Assembly (NCBI GenBank): GCA_015067845.1
Contig: SVLT01000006.1
Coordinates: forward strand, 54,689-118,688
Origin: Oscillospiraceae bacterium
Lineage (GTDB): Bacteria > Bacillota > Clostridia > Oscillospirales > Oscillospiraceae
Length of the DNA: 64,000 nt
Reading direction: 5' to 3'
In this document: positions 52,839 through 60,675 of the stretch, one piece after another
Layout of the letters: each line of letters opens with the position of its first letter
Numbering within the stretch: the stretch's first letter is position 1
Notes under the pieces: model-generated
Database searches by the model: none
What the model was told of the DNA's origin: nothing
Seen by the model: the letters and a program-made list of their open reading frames with translations, nothing else
Program-made: the position numbers and the translations under genes

Positions 52839-53508
52839 ACTCTCCTTACTGCCGCTGATCGCCACCATTCTGGCCTATCAGCTGGGCCTGTTTCTGCAAA
52901 GGAAGACAAAATCGCCCCTGTGCAATCCCCTGCTGATCTCTATTATTTTATTGATTGGGTTGATGGTACTCACCGGCTATCCCAACGCCAATTACCAGGC
53001 GGGCATGAAGACCATTTCCTGGCTGATCACCCCGGCCACCATCTGCCTGGCAGTGCCCCTGTATCAGCAGGTGCATATCCTGCGCAAGAATTGGAAAGCC
53101 ATTCTTGCGGGCATCACCGCCGGAACATTGGCCAGCTTGTCCTTTATTCTGGTAATGTGCCGGGTTTTGGAAGTGGGCAATGTGCTGACCTATTCCCTGC
53201 TCCCCAAGAGCATCACCACCGCCATGGGCACTGCATTGAGTGAGCAGACCGGCGGTGACGGCGCCATTACCACCGCAGCCATTGCCATTACCGGCATTCT
53301 GGGCTGCGTGCTGTGCAAGCCTTTGTGCAAGCTATTCCGCATCACTCATCCCGTCGCCCAAGGCGTTGCTCTCGGAACAGCGGCCCATGTGCTGGGCACC
53401 ACCAAAGCCCGGGAATTATCGGATTTGACCGGCGCGGTCAGCAGTCTTTCTCTGACTGTGGCAGGTATTTTGACTGCAATTCTGTATCCGATTATCACAA
53501 TGCTATAA
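52822..53508 (+). CDS. LrgB/CidB family membrane protein
   Basis: A 228-residue membrane protein with about six or seven helices. Family landmarks are LLPKSITTAMG, GGDGAITTAAIAITGILG and AQGVALGTAAHVLGTTKA. It pairs with the overlapping LrgA-type gene. Together they may form a holin-like or organic-acid carrier unit. Confidence 0.92.
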   Translation: MEWILELSLLPLIATILAYQLGLFLQRKTKSPLCNPLLISIILLIGLMVLTGYPNANYQAGMKTISWLITPATICLAVPLYQQVHILRKNWKAILAGITAGTLASLSFILVMCRVLEVGNVLTYSLLPKSITTAMGTALSEQTGGDGAITTAAIAITGILGCVLCKPLCKLFRITHPVAQGVALGTAAHVLGTTKARELSDLTGAVSSLSLTVAGILTAILYPIITML

Positions 53509-53537
53509 AAATGGTCTCCCAAATGGGAGACCATTTT
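53508..53537. terminator. Bidirectional terminator
   Basis: A 13-bp stem AAAATGGTCTCCC / GGGAGACCATTTT. The ksgA stop codon lies inside its right arm. Confidence 0.88.
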
Positions 53538-54399
53538 ATTTCAATCGTTTGGCAATCTCGTTGGACAGCTTGGCAAATTCGGGGATGCCCAAGGTTTCGC
53601 CACGGACATTTTCATCAAAGCCACAAGCAGCGATGACTTCTGCCGCACCCTCTTTGCCCAACTGGGGGAAGCCGGATGCAAGGCCGTTGCTCAGCTTCTT
53701 CCGCCGCATGGCAAAACTGGCGCGGACGGTACGGAAGAAAATGTTTTGATCTTCCACATTCCAGGGACGCTCCTTACGAACCCGGAGTGTGATGACCGCA
53801 GAAGTCACTTTCGGCTGGGGCAGGAAGCAATGGGCAGGTACATCAAACAACAGTTCCGGCTCAGCATAATACTGGCAAAACACCGTAAATGCGCTGTAAT
53901 CCGCCGTTCCCGGCGCGGCAGCGATCCGCTGTGCCACTTCCTTTTGCACCATGACTGTCACCTGATCGAAGCACTCCGCTTCCAACAGGGCGGACAGAAT
54001 GGGCGATGTGATGTAATAGGGCAAATTGGCGCAGGCCGCCGGGCGCAAGCCATCAAATTTCTCCTTCACCAGCGCAGGAATATCCAATTTCAGCACATCA
54101 TCCCAAAGAATTTCCAAATTCTCGAATTCCCCTACAGTCTGTGCCAGAATGGGCTTCAGCCGGTTGTCCAGCTCCACAGCGCAAACCTTCCCTGCCCGCA
54201 GGCAAAGCTGCTGGGTCAGTGGACCGATGCCCGGGCCGATCTCCAGCACGCCGGTATTTTCATCCACCCCGGAATCCAGCGCGATCTGCTCCGGCACCCA
54301 GGATGCAATCAGAAAGTTCTGCCCCTTTGCCTTGGAAAAATGAAATCCGTGCTCTGCAAGCAGGGGCTTCATCACTTGAATATCACAAACATTGATCAT
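53536..54399 (-). CDS. ksgA: 16S rRNA dimethyladenosine transferase
   Basis: KsgA (RsmA) dimethylates two adenosines near the 3' end of 16S rRNA. The 287 residues include HFSKAKGQNFLIASW, the SAM motif VLEIGPGIGPLTQQL, the catalytic motif ANLPYYITSP (N-L-P-Y) and FLPQPKVTSAV. The start at 54399 is used because the family N-terminus begins there. The Shine-Dalgarno AAAGG lies in a hairpin arm. It follows a YabE-like gene, the same order as in Bacillus apart from the missing rnmV. Confidence 0.95.
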   Translation of the reverse strand: MINVCDIQVMKPLLAEHGFHFSKAKGQNFLIASWVPEQIALDSGVDENTGVLEIGPGIGPLTQQLCLRAGKVCAVELDNRLKPILAQTVGEFENLEILWDDVLKLDIPALVKEKFDGLRPAACANLPYYITSPILSALLEAECFDQVTVMVQKEVAQRIAAAPGTADYSAFTVFCQYYAEPELLFDVPAHCFLPQPKVTSAVITLRVRKERPWNVEDQNIFFRTVRASFAMRRKKLSNGLASGFPQLGKEGAAEVIAACGFDENVRGETLGIPEFAKLSNEIAKRLK

Positions 54400-54406
54400 A
54401 AAAAGA

Positions 54407-54451
54407 CCGCCTTTCTTCCGGTAGTATACCAAAAGAAAGGCGGATTTGCAA
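54407..54451 (-). promoter_or_regulatory. ksgA promoter embedded in a terminator-like hairpin
   Basis: Minus-strand TTGCAA (54446-54451) and TATACT (54423-54428) are 17 bp apart. CCGCCTTTCT and AGAAAGGCGG (54407-54416, 54434-54443) form a 10-bp stem followed by TCTTTTT. One arm lies in the promoter spacer and the other contains the ksgA Shine-Dalgarno. Only read-through RNA from the upstream gene can form the hairpin. Confidence 0.65.
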
Positions 54452-54454
54452 CTA

Positions 54455-55549
54455 TTATCCCAGGAAATAGATGGTACAATTGCGAATACCGAAGCGATCG
54501 CACTCAGCCACGGTATCGAAATACAGGTCAACGCGCTTGCCCTTGATGGCGCTGCCGCAGTCCTCTGCGGTGGCGATGCCGTAAACGTACTTACCATCGT
54601 TGGTTACAATGAACATCCGGGTGCCGTAAGGAATCACAGAAGGATCCACCGCAATGGCGCCTACGCGGCACTTTGTGCCGATGTAGTTATACTCGGTACA
54701 GCCGGGATCCGCATTGTTGTAGGCCGTTGCCTTGAACACATCGGAATGGGTGTAGGTCAGGTATTCTCCGTCGGGGGTGATGATATAGCCGTCACCAATG
54801 ACAGGCTTACCGGTAAACTGAGGACGGATCAGATTGGAAGGCAGGTCATTTCTGTGGGGCTTAACGGACTCGCCGGTACCCACAGCAATCACTGCATTCA
54901 CGGGCTCGATCGTCACAGCCTCGCTGAGGACGGTGCGGCTTACCTCTTCACCGCTGACATAAACCACATTGGCCTTGCACAGCATCTGGCCGTTCACGCC
55001 CTCCGTCAGCACCACTTCCTCGCCCTTGGGCAGCGTGGGATCATCACAGTAGGTCGTTTCAAAGGGAATGACGGTGGTGTAGGTCTCCTCCACTTCCACG
55101 CTCCGGCCGATAGTGATGTTCAGACCGTCAAAGGTCTGGGAGCTCAGCGGCACAGAAACCACATCTTCATTGGTCAGGATCAGATCCAGACGCTCCAGCA
55201 GGGATTCTACCGTCTCGCCGTAGCTGACCACATCCAGGACGTTTCCGCCATGGTTGATAGTGATGGATTGCTTGCGCTGTACGGTGATTTCAGAAACACC
55301 AAAACCCGGCTGTGTTACGAAGGTATCATCCTCGCCCAGTTCCAAACCGGCTTCGTCCAGAACTTTGGCGGGGTCCGTTGCGTAGGTGGTGTGGATCACG
55401 ACTTTGCCGCTGTCATTGATCAAATAAGTATTCTTTGCGAATACAGTCTGACTCAGCAATAAGACGATACAGATCACCGGCAACAGCAGTGCCACAAAAC
55501 GCAGGGGTCTCGCCGTCGCTCTGGTGATCAAACGATTACATTCCGGCAT
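54455..55549 (-). CDS. yabE: YabE-like resuscitation-promoting factor (DUF348, G5 and 3D domains)
   Basis: A 364-residue cell-wall protein with an N-terminal signal/anchor helix (about 17-38). It has DUF348 repeats (NTYLINDSGKVVIHTT, ITVQRKQSITINHGG), a G5 domain (about 160-235) and a C-terminal 3D domain with the three aspartates: ATAYNNADPGC, VGAIAVDPSVIPYGTRM and GKRVDLYFDT. The 3D domain is related to lytic transglycosylases. Such proteins remodel peptidoglycan during outgrowth. It is upstream of ksgA, as in Bacillus. Confidence 0.93.
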   Translation of the reverse strand: MPECNRLITRATARPLRFVALLLPVICIVLLLSQTVFAKNTYLINDSGKVVIHTTYATDPAKVLDEAGLELGEDDTFVTQPGFGVSEITVQRKQSITINHGGNVLDVVSYGETVESLLERLDLILTNEDVVSVPLSSQTFDGLNITIGRSVEVEETYTTVIPFETTYCDDPTLPKGEEVVLTEGVNGQMLCKANVVYVSGEEVSRTVLSEAVTIEPVNAVIAVGTGESVKPHRNDLPSNLIRPQFTGKPVIGDGYIITPDGEYLTYTHSDVFKATAYNNADPGCTEYNYIGTKCRVGAIAVDPSVIPYGTRMFIVTNDGKYVYGIATAEDCGSAIKGKRVDLYFDTVAECDRFGIRNCTIYFLG

Positions 55550-55649
55550 AGAATGTACCTCCTTTCACGAAAAATCAAATGTAAAATAGCTACCAATTTC
55601 AAATGGTATCAAAAGGTTACAAAATATTGTATGCAGGCAAACTTTGTGT

Positions 55650-55677
55650 ATTATAACATTTTTTCATAAAAAGTCAA
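55650..55677 (-). promoter_or_regulatory. Promoter of yabE
   Basis: Minus-strand TTGACT and TATAAT are 16 bp apart; this leaves a leader of roughly 95 bases. Confidence 0.7.
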
Positions 55678-55913
55678 GCATTTTCGTCAAAATCTGATAT
55701 TTCGACAACTTTTAATAAAAAATCCTATAAAATATTATGTAAACCTCATGCCTCAACATATCGTTTTTTGCACGAATCTTACACAAGATATGGTAAAATA
55801 ATGACAATTTGTTAACATAATGACGATAATTACGCAACCATCCGTTATGGGAAGTACTTTTCTGTTATGGTAACCAAAAATCGCCCATTTTTTGGGTTTT
55901 CCCCTCCCCGGGA

Positions 55914-55942
55914 TTGACAAAGTTCTTTTTTTGTGCTACATT
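55914..55942 (+). promoter_or_regulatory. Promoter of the thrS T-box transcript
   Basis: TTGACA and TACATT are 17 bp apart with TG before the -10. Confidence 0.75.
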
Positions 55943-55947
55943 TACTC

Positions 55948-56187
55948 CGTAAAAGCTGTGACGAAGACACGCACATCCGTTAAGCTTCTCAGAGAGGGAT
56001 CCGCTTGGTGCAAGGGTCCTGTTGTCTTATGGATGTGATACCACTTCTGAGCCGCAGGTTGGAAATGGCCTGCCGGGTGCGCCCGTTACCGTGCCAATGA
56101 GTGGCGAGCTTGCTCGCAACCAGGGTGGAACCGTGGAATACTTTGTATCCCACCCCTGATCTTCAGGGGATGGGGATTTTTTATACC
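55948..56187 (+). ncRNA. T-box leader (threonine) upstream of thrS
   Basis: T-box RNAs bind uncharged tRNA and switch off termination. The 14-base T-box AGGGTGGAACCGTGG lies at 56122-56136, with the terminator CCCCTGA/TCAGGGG plus T6 just after it (to about 56183). Stem I has the AGAGAGGGA distal motif and GGTGCAAG. The specifier bulge reads GATACCACTTC, so the codon is ACC (56040-56042), threonine, matching the gene it controls. Confidence 0.93.
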
Positions 56188-56216
56188 CTCCCCCAAATAA
56201 AAAGGAGGAAAAACCT

Positions 56217-58013
56217 ATGGAAAACGAAAACCTGTACACCTTTGAGAATCCGGAATACCGGAAGACCTACTGGCACACCAGCTCCCACATCATGGCTCAG
56301 GCCGTCAAGCGCCTGTGGCCGGAGGTACAGCTGGCCATCGGCCCTGCCATTGACGAGGGCTGGTACTATGACTTCGACGCTCCCTTCTCTTTCACTCCCG
56401 AGCATCTGGAGAAGATTGAGGCTGAGATGAAGAAGATCTGTAAGGAGCGCATCCGTCTGGAACGGAGCGAGCTGCCCCGTGCCGAGGCCATTGCCTGGGC
56501 AGAAGCACAGAATGAACCTTACAAAAAGGAACTGATCGAGGATCTGCCCGAGGATGCTGTCATCAGCTTCTACACCCAGGGAGATTTTACCGACCTGTGC
56601 GCAGGCCCCCATCTGGATCACACCGGCCGTGTGAAGCACAACGGCTTCAAGCTCACCAAGTCCTGCGGCGCTTACTGGCGCGGCGATTCCAGCCGTAAGA
56701 TGCTGCAGCGTATCTACGGCATCGGCTTCCCCAGCAAGGAAGAGCTGGATGTGTATCTGGAGAAGCAGGCAGAAGCTCTGAAGAGGGATCACAACAAGCT
56801 GGGCCGTGAGCTGGAATTCTTCACCACCGTGGAGGAAATCGGCCAGGGTCTGCCCATATTGCTTCCCAAGGGCGCTCGTGTCATTCAGACTTTGCAGCGC
56901 TGGATCGAGGACGAGGAACAGAAGCGTGGCTATCTGCTGACCAAGACTCCCCTAATGGCAAAATCCGACCTGTACAAGATCTCCGGCCACTGGGATCACT
57001 ACCGTGACGGCATGTTCATCCTGGGCGATCCCGACGACGAGAGCAAGGAATGTTTCGCTCTGCGGCCCATGACCTGCCCCTTCCAGTATCAGGTCTATCT
57101 GAACCGGGCCCGTTCCTACCGCGACCTGCCCATGCGCTTGGGCGAGACCTCTACCCTCTTCCGTAATGAGGACTCCGGCGAGATGCACGGCCTGATCCGT
57201 GTCCGTCAGTTCACCATTTCCGAGGGTCACCTGGTTCTGCGTCCCGATCAGCTGGAAGAGGAATTCCGCGGCTGTCTGGAGCTGGCTAAGTATGTTCTTG
57301 AAACTGTGGGTATGCTGGAAAACTGCTCCTTCCGTTTCTCCCAGTGGGATCCCGCCCGTGCCGGCATCAAGTACGAAGGTACTGTGGAGCAGTGGGAAGA
57401 AGCACAGCGCGTTATGGGCGAAATTCTGGACAATCTGGGCGTGGAGTACGAGATCGGCATCGACGAAGCCGCCTTCTACGGCCCCAAGCTGGACATTCAG
57501 TACAAGAACGTCTTTGGCAAGGAAGACACCATCGTCACCATTCAGATCGATATGCTGCTGGCTCAGAAGTTCGGCATGGAATACACCGATGCGGACGGAC
57601 AGAAGAAGATCCCCTATATCATCCACCGCACCAGCCTTGGTTGCTACGAGCGTACCCTGGCCTACCTCATCGAGCGTTACGCCGGTGCACTGCCCCTGTG
57701 GATGATGCCCACTCAGGTCAAAGTTCTGCCCATCACCGACCGGGCTCACGAATGTGCCAAGGAATTGGTCACCAAGCTGGAAAGCGTAAACATCCATGCA
57801 GAGGCTGACTGCCGCAGCGAAAAGCTGGGCTACAAGATCCGGGAAGCACAGCTGCAAAAGGTTCCCTATATGCTGGTCATCGGTGACCGGGATATGGAAA
57901 ACGGCACCGTTTCCGTCCGTACCCGCAAGGGTGAGGATCTGGGCGCTATGACTCCTGACGAATTCATGGCCAAGTGCCTGATGGAAATCGCCACCAAGAG
58001 CAAGGAAGTGTAA
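56217..58013 (+). CDS. thrS: Threonyl-tRNA synthetase lacking the N-terminal TGS domain
   Basis: A 598-residue class II synthetase. The usual ~60-residue TGS domain is missing; the protein begins almost directly with the editing domain (HTSSHIMAQAVKRLWPE, with the HxxxH site). Class II motifs follow: motif 1 region, motif 2 with MTCPFQYQVYLNRARSYRDLPMR, and motif 3 LGCYERTLAYLIERY. An anticodon-binding domain (WMMPTQVKVLPITDRA) completes it. The ATG at 56217 follows AAAGGAGG, so the short N-terminus is not an annotation artefact. It is controlled by a Thr T-box. Confidence 0.95.
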   Translation: MENENLYTFENPEYRKTYWHTSSHIMAQAVKRLWPEVQLAIGPAIDEGWYYDFDAPFSFTPEHLEKIEAEMKKICKERIRLERSELPRAEAIAWAEAQNEPYKKELIEDLPEDAVISFYTQGDFTDLCAGPHLDHTGRVKHNGFKLTKSCGAYWRGDSSRKMLQRIYGIGFPSKEELDVYLEKQAEALKRDHNKLGRELEFFTTVEEIGQGLPILLPKGARVIQTLQRWIEDEEQKRGYLLTKTPLMAKSDLYKISGHWDHYRDGMFILGDPDDESKECFALRPMTCPFQYQVYLNRARSYRDLPMRLGETSTLFRNEDSGEMHGLIRVRQFTISEGHLVLRPDQLEEEFRGCLELAKYVLETVGMLENCSFRFSQWDPARAGIKYEGTVEQWEEAQRVMGEILDNLGVEYEIGIDEAAFYGPKLDIQYKNVFGKEDTIVTIQIDMLLAQKFGMEYTDADGQKKIPYIIHRTSLGCYERTLAYLIERYAGALPLWMMPTQVKVLPITDRAHECAKELVTKLESVNIHAEADCRSEKLGYKIREAQLQKVPYMLVIGDRDMENGTVSVRTRKGEDLGAMTPDEFMAKCLMEIATKSKEV

Positions 58014-58018
58014 TTTCT

Positions 58019-59194
58019 ATGAAAAGTCTGTTCAAAAACTATTTCGATCAGTACAGCAACACCCTGAATAACGAAGTCATGCCTTATTGGCTGAAACACT
58101 CCGGCGATGCCAGCGGCGCCATCAACAACTGTCTGGCAGAGGACGGCACCGTGCTGTCCCGCGACCGGTATATCTGGTCCCAGGGACGGGCGCTGTGGAC
58201 CTATTCCGCCATGTACAACCGCATTGAGAAGAAGCCCGAGTATCTGGAACGGGCCAACGGCCTTTTCAACTATCTGAAAGGCACCGGCAGAAGCGCCGAC
58301 GGCAAGTGGAATTACCTCTTTGACTGCGACGGAAATATGCTGGACAACGACATCAGCATCTATGTTGACGGCTTTGTCCTGGCCGGTATGACCGAGTATT
58401 ACATCGCCACCGGCAACGAAGAAGCCAAGGCCATCGCTCTGGAGACCTTTGAAAACACCTGGGATCGCATCCAACGCCCCGGCAGCTACCGGGTCGCACC
58501 CTATGTGATCCCCGACGGCATGAAGACCCACGGCGTGAACATGTGCTATGCCTTCTTCTATAACTGTCTGGGCGTGGCCACCGGCCGGCAGGATATCGTA
58601 AGCATTGCCCATGACCTTGCCATGGAAGTTTTGAACAAATTCTATGTAGCGGAAAAGGATGCCATTTTGGAATTTGTCTACGTGGACGGCAGTTTTTCCG
58701 ACACCCCCGAGGGCAGAAGCTGTGTCCCCGGTCACGCCATCGAGTGCATGTGGTTCCTGATCAATGTTTTTGAGCAGTGGAACGAGCCGGAAAACATCGA
58801 AAAATGCTGCCGCCTCATCCGTCGGCACATCGAGCTTGCCTGGGACGCAGAGAAGGGCGGTCTGCGGCTGGCTTTGGACATCGACGGCAAGGAACCCATT
58901 TTCTGGGGCAAGCCCACCTACAAGCCCTGGTGGGTGCAGGTGGAGGCCCTGGTCGCCACTGCCTATGCCTGGAAGCACACCAAGGATCCCTGGTTCCTGG
59001 ATGTGCACAAGAAGGTCAATGAGTATGCCTTCTCCCACTATCCCAATGGCTACGGCGATTGGTACAACTGGCTGGATGGCGACGGCAACATCGGTCAGTC
59101 CGCCGCCCTGCCGGTGAAGGATCCCTTCCACCTGCCCAGAGGTCTGATCTACCTTTATGACCTCTTTGGCAATCAGCTTCCCAATTCTCTGTAA
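58019..59194 (+). CDS. AGE-family (N-acylglucosamine 2-epimerase) protein
   Basis: A 391-residue (alpha/alpha)6-barrel enzyme of the N-acylglucosamine 2-epimerase superfamily. Motifs near the active site are RYIWSQGRALWTYSAMYNR, SCVPGHAIECMWFL (His general base) and KPWWVQVEALVATAYAW. Relatives epimerise N-acetylglucosamine, cellobiose or mannose; the substrate here cannot be told. It begins 5 bases after thrS and has only a weak ribosome site. Confidence 0.88.
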   Translation: MKSLFKNYFDQYSNTLNNEVMPYWLKHSGDASGAINNCLAEDGTVLSRDRYIWSQGRALWTYSAMYNRIEKKPEYLERANGLFNYLKGTGRSADGKWNYLFDCDGNMLDNDISIYVDGFVLAGMTEYYIATGNEEAKAIALETFENTWDRIQRPGSYRVAPYVIPDGMKTHGVNMCYAFFYNCLGVATGRQDIVSIAHDLAMEVLNKFYVAEKDAILEFVYVDGSFSDTPEGRSCVPGHAIECMWFLINVFEQWNEPENIEKCCRLIRRHIELAWDAEKGGLRLALDIDGKEPIFWGKPTYKPWWVQVEALVATAYAWKHTKDPWFLDVHKKVNEYAFSHYPNGYGDWYNWLDGDGNIGQSAALPVKDPFHLPRGLIYLYDLFGNQLPNSL

Positions 59195-59204
59195 CACACG
59201 ATTT

Positions 59205-59228
59205 AAGGCCACTCATCCGAGTGGCCTT
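59205..59228. terminator. Bidirectional terminator
   Basis: A 10-bp stem AAGGCCACTC / GAGTGGCCTT, followed by TT. Confidence 0.85.
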
Positions 59229-59232
59229 TTCC

Positions 59233-59775
59233 TTATTGCTTCATTACCTTTATAAAGCGGAACATTTCATCCGGGCCTTCGCTGTCCTCTGCGGGCATTT
59301 CGTGCTCCGGCTGAAAATACTCGCACCAAAACTGGTCGATCTGAAAACCGCACTTGTTCACATAAAAGTGAATGTTGCGTTTCTCAAAATACGGCGTGCA
59401 GGTTTCCCAAACCCGGGTTTCAGGATGCAGCGCCTCAATTGCCTGCCATGCGCCATAGCCAATTCCTTTACTGTGCTCCTGGGGAGATACAAAGAATATT
59501 TCAAGATGATTGTGTTGGGTTTCCTGATCGACTTTCAGAATCACACCGCCTACCTTTTTGCCATCCAAAACAATTCGATAGGTCTCATTTTGCGGGTCAT
59601 CCATACATTGCTCAATGGTTTTGCGGGAAATAATTTCCCCAGCTCCGTCTATATGATCATCGCGCTCGCCAAACTTCATCAATGCCCCATGCTTGAACGC
59701 CCACTGATTATCCAAAATAAATTGCTCTCTGTCATTTTTTGCAAGCGGTTCCAGCGTTACCTTTGTATGCTTCAT
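59233..59775 (-). CDS. GNAT family N-acetyltransferase
   Basis: A 180-residue GNAT protein. The acetyl-CoA binding strand and loop are LEIFFVSPQEHSKGIGYGAWQAIE, and the fold ends with CGFQIDQFWCEYF. Substrate unknown. The start at 59775 follows GGAGG at 5 bases. A leader of roughly 120 bases with several hairpins precedes it. Confidence 0.85.
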   Translation of the reverse strand: MKHTKVTLEPLAKNDREQFILDNQWAFKHGALMKFGERDDHIDGAGEIISRKTIEQCMDDPQNETYRIVLDGKKVGGVILKVDQETQHNHLEIFFVSPQEHSKGIGYGAWQAIEALHPETRVWETCTPYFEKRNIHFYVNKCGFQIDQFWCEYFQPEHEMPAEDSEGPDEMFRFIKVMKQ

Positions 59776-59899
59776 AACACCCTCCAAAAAATATAGCTCC
59801 GGCTATTGCGTACACAATAACCCGAGCTCACTCGGACACCTAATCCGGCTTTTGAGTGCTACGGCACTCTGCCTCCGGTGACAACTTTATTCTTTTTTG
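59776..59899 (-). other. Structured leader of the GNAT gene
   Basis: Between its promoter and start lie hairpins GAGTGC/GCACTC (59854-59869), CCGAG/CTCGG (59822-59835) and TATTG/CAATA (about 59804-59818). Just before the ribosome site a short stem ATAGC/GCTAT is followed on the minus strand by T6. It could be an attenuator or a dispersed repeat. No known riboswitch consensus was recognised. Confidence 0.5.
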
Positions 59900-59927
59900 A
59901 TTATACCCCAAAGACGAAAAAAGTCAA
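59900..59927 (-). promoter_or_regulatory. Promoter of the GNAT gene
   Basis: Minus-strand TTGACT and TATAAT are 16 bp apart. Confidence 0.7.
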
Positions 59928-59936
59928 GTTCGCCCT

Positions 59937-59970
59937 GATGATTTACAAATCATCCAATCTATGCTAGAAT
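59937..59970 (+). promoter_or_regulatory. Promoter of HAD-dsdA with palindrome over the -35
   Basis: TTTACA (59942-59947) and TAGAAT (59965-59970) are 17 bp apart. GATGATTT and AAATCATC (59937-59954) form a perfect inverted repeat covering the -35, a likely operator for an unlinked regulator. Confidence 0.6.
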
Positions 59971-60007
59971 AAGAAAAATCATTCCTACATTAAGGAGAGC
60001 ATCCGCG

Positions 60008-60649
60008 ATGAAGGCTTTTTACCTGTTTGATTTTGACGGAACCTTGGTAGATTCCATGCCCACCTTTGTTTCCGTCATGCTGCGAATTCTCGACGAGAAC
60101 AGCATCCCCTACCAGCAGGATATTATCAAGATCATCACGCCCTTGGGACTGAACGGAACAGCGGAATATTACATCAACGACATGGGATTGGATATGTCGA
60201 AAGAGCAGCTGATGAATATCATGAAAGAATATATGCTGGACGCATATTTTCACAAGATCCCTGCCAAGGCGAATGTTGACTCCGTTTTGAGAGCGCTGAA
60301 AGCGCAGGGCGCAAGTCTGAATGTCCTAACCGCCAGCCCGCACATCACGCTGGATGCCTGCCTGAAGCGTCTGGGCTTATGGGAGCTGTTTGATAACATC
60401 TGGTCCTGCGATGATTTTAACACAACAAAGGCCGATCCTCAGATTTACAAGATGGCTGCCGCAAAGATGCAGACGACTGTGGAAAATATCCTGTTTTTGG
60501 ATGACAATCTCAATGCGGACATGACCGCGAAATCCGCAGGCATGCAGGTCTGCGGCGTCTACGACAAGTCCTCGGACGCTTACATCGACCAAATCAAGGC
60601 CGCTGCCGATTATTATATTTACGACTTTGGGGAATTGCTGAGCATATAA
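60008..60649 (+). CDS. HAD family hydrolase
   Basis: A 213-residue HAD phosphatase. Motif I is LFDFDGTLVDSMP, motif II is LNVLTASPH, the lysine is in NTTKADPQIY and motif IV is ILFLDDNLNADMTAKSAG. Substrate unknown. It lies 26 bases before dsdA under a shared promoter, so it may work in the same pathway or only share regulation. Confidence 0.88.
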   Translation: MKAFYLFDFDGTLVDSMPTFVSVMLRILDENSIPYQQDIIKIITPLGLNGTAEYYINDMGLDMSKEQLMNIMKEYMLDAYFHKIPAKANVDSVLRALKAQGASLNVLTASPHITLDACLKRLGLWELFDNIWSCDDFNTTKADPQIYKMAAAKMQTTVENILFLDDNLNADMTAKSAGMQVCGVYDKSSDAYIDQIKAAADYYIYDFGELLSI

Positions 60650-60675
60650 CCGTCAAAATGAGAGGAGATCAATTT

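Larger units (their letters stand above)
55550..55947. other. AT-rich intergenic region between yabE and the thrS leader
   Basis: This region holds the yabE promoter and a ~95-base yabE leader with an imperfect palindrome ACCAATTTCAAATGGT. About 230 very AT-rich bases (55680-55910) follow in which no gene or conserved RNA is seen, then the thrS promoter. Confidence 0.7.

Noticed and set aside
55550..55650. c-di-AMP or other riboswitch in the yabE leader
   Set aside because: The leader is only about 95 bases with one weak palindrome and lacks the conserved core of known classes.
59820..59870. mini-ykkC (guanidine-II) motif in the GNAT leader
   Set aside because: Only one hairpin shows an ACGG-type loop, and only on the strand opposite the transcript; the second loop does not match.
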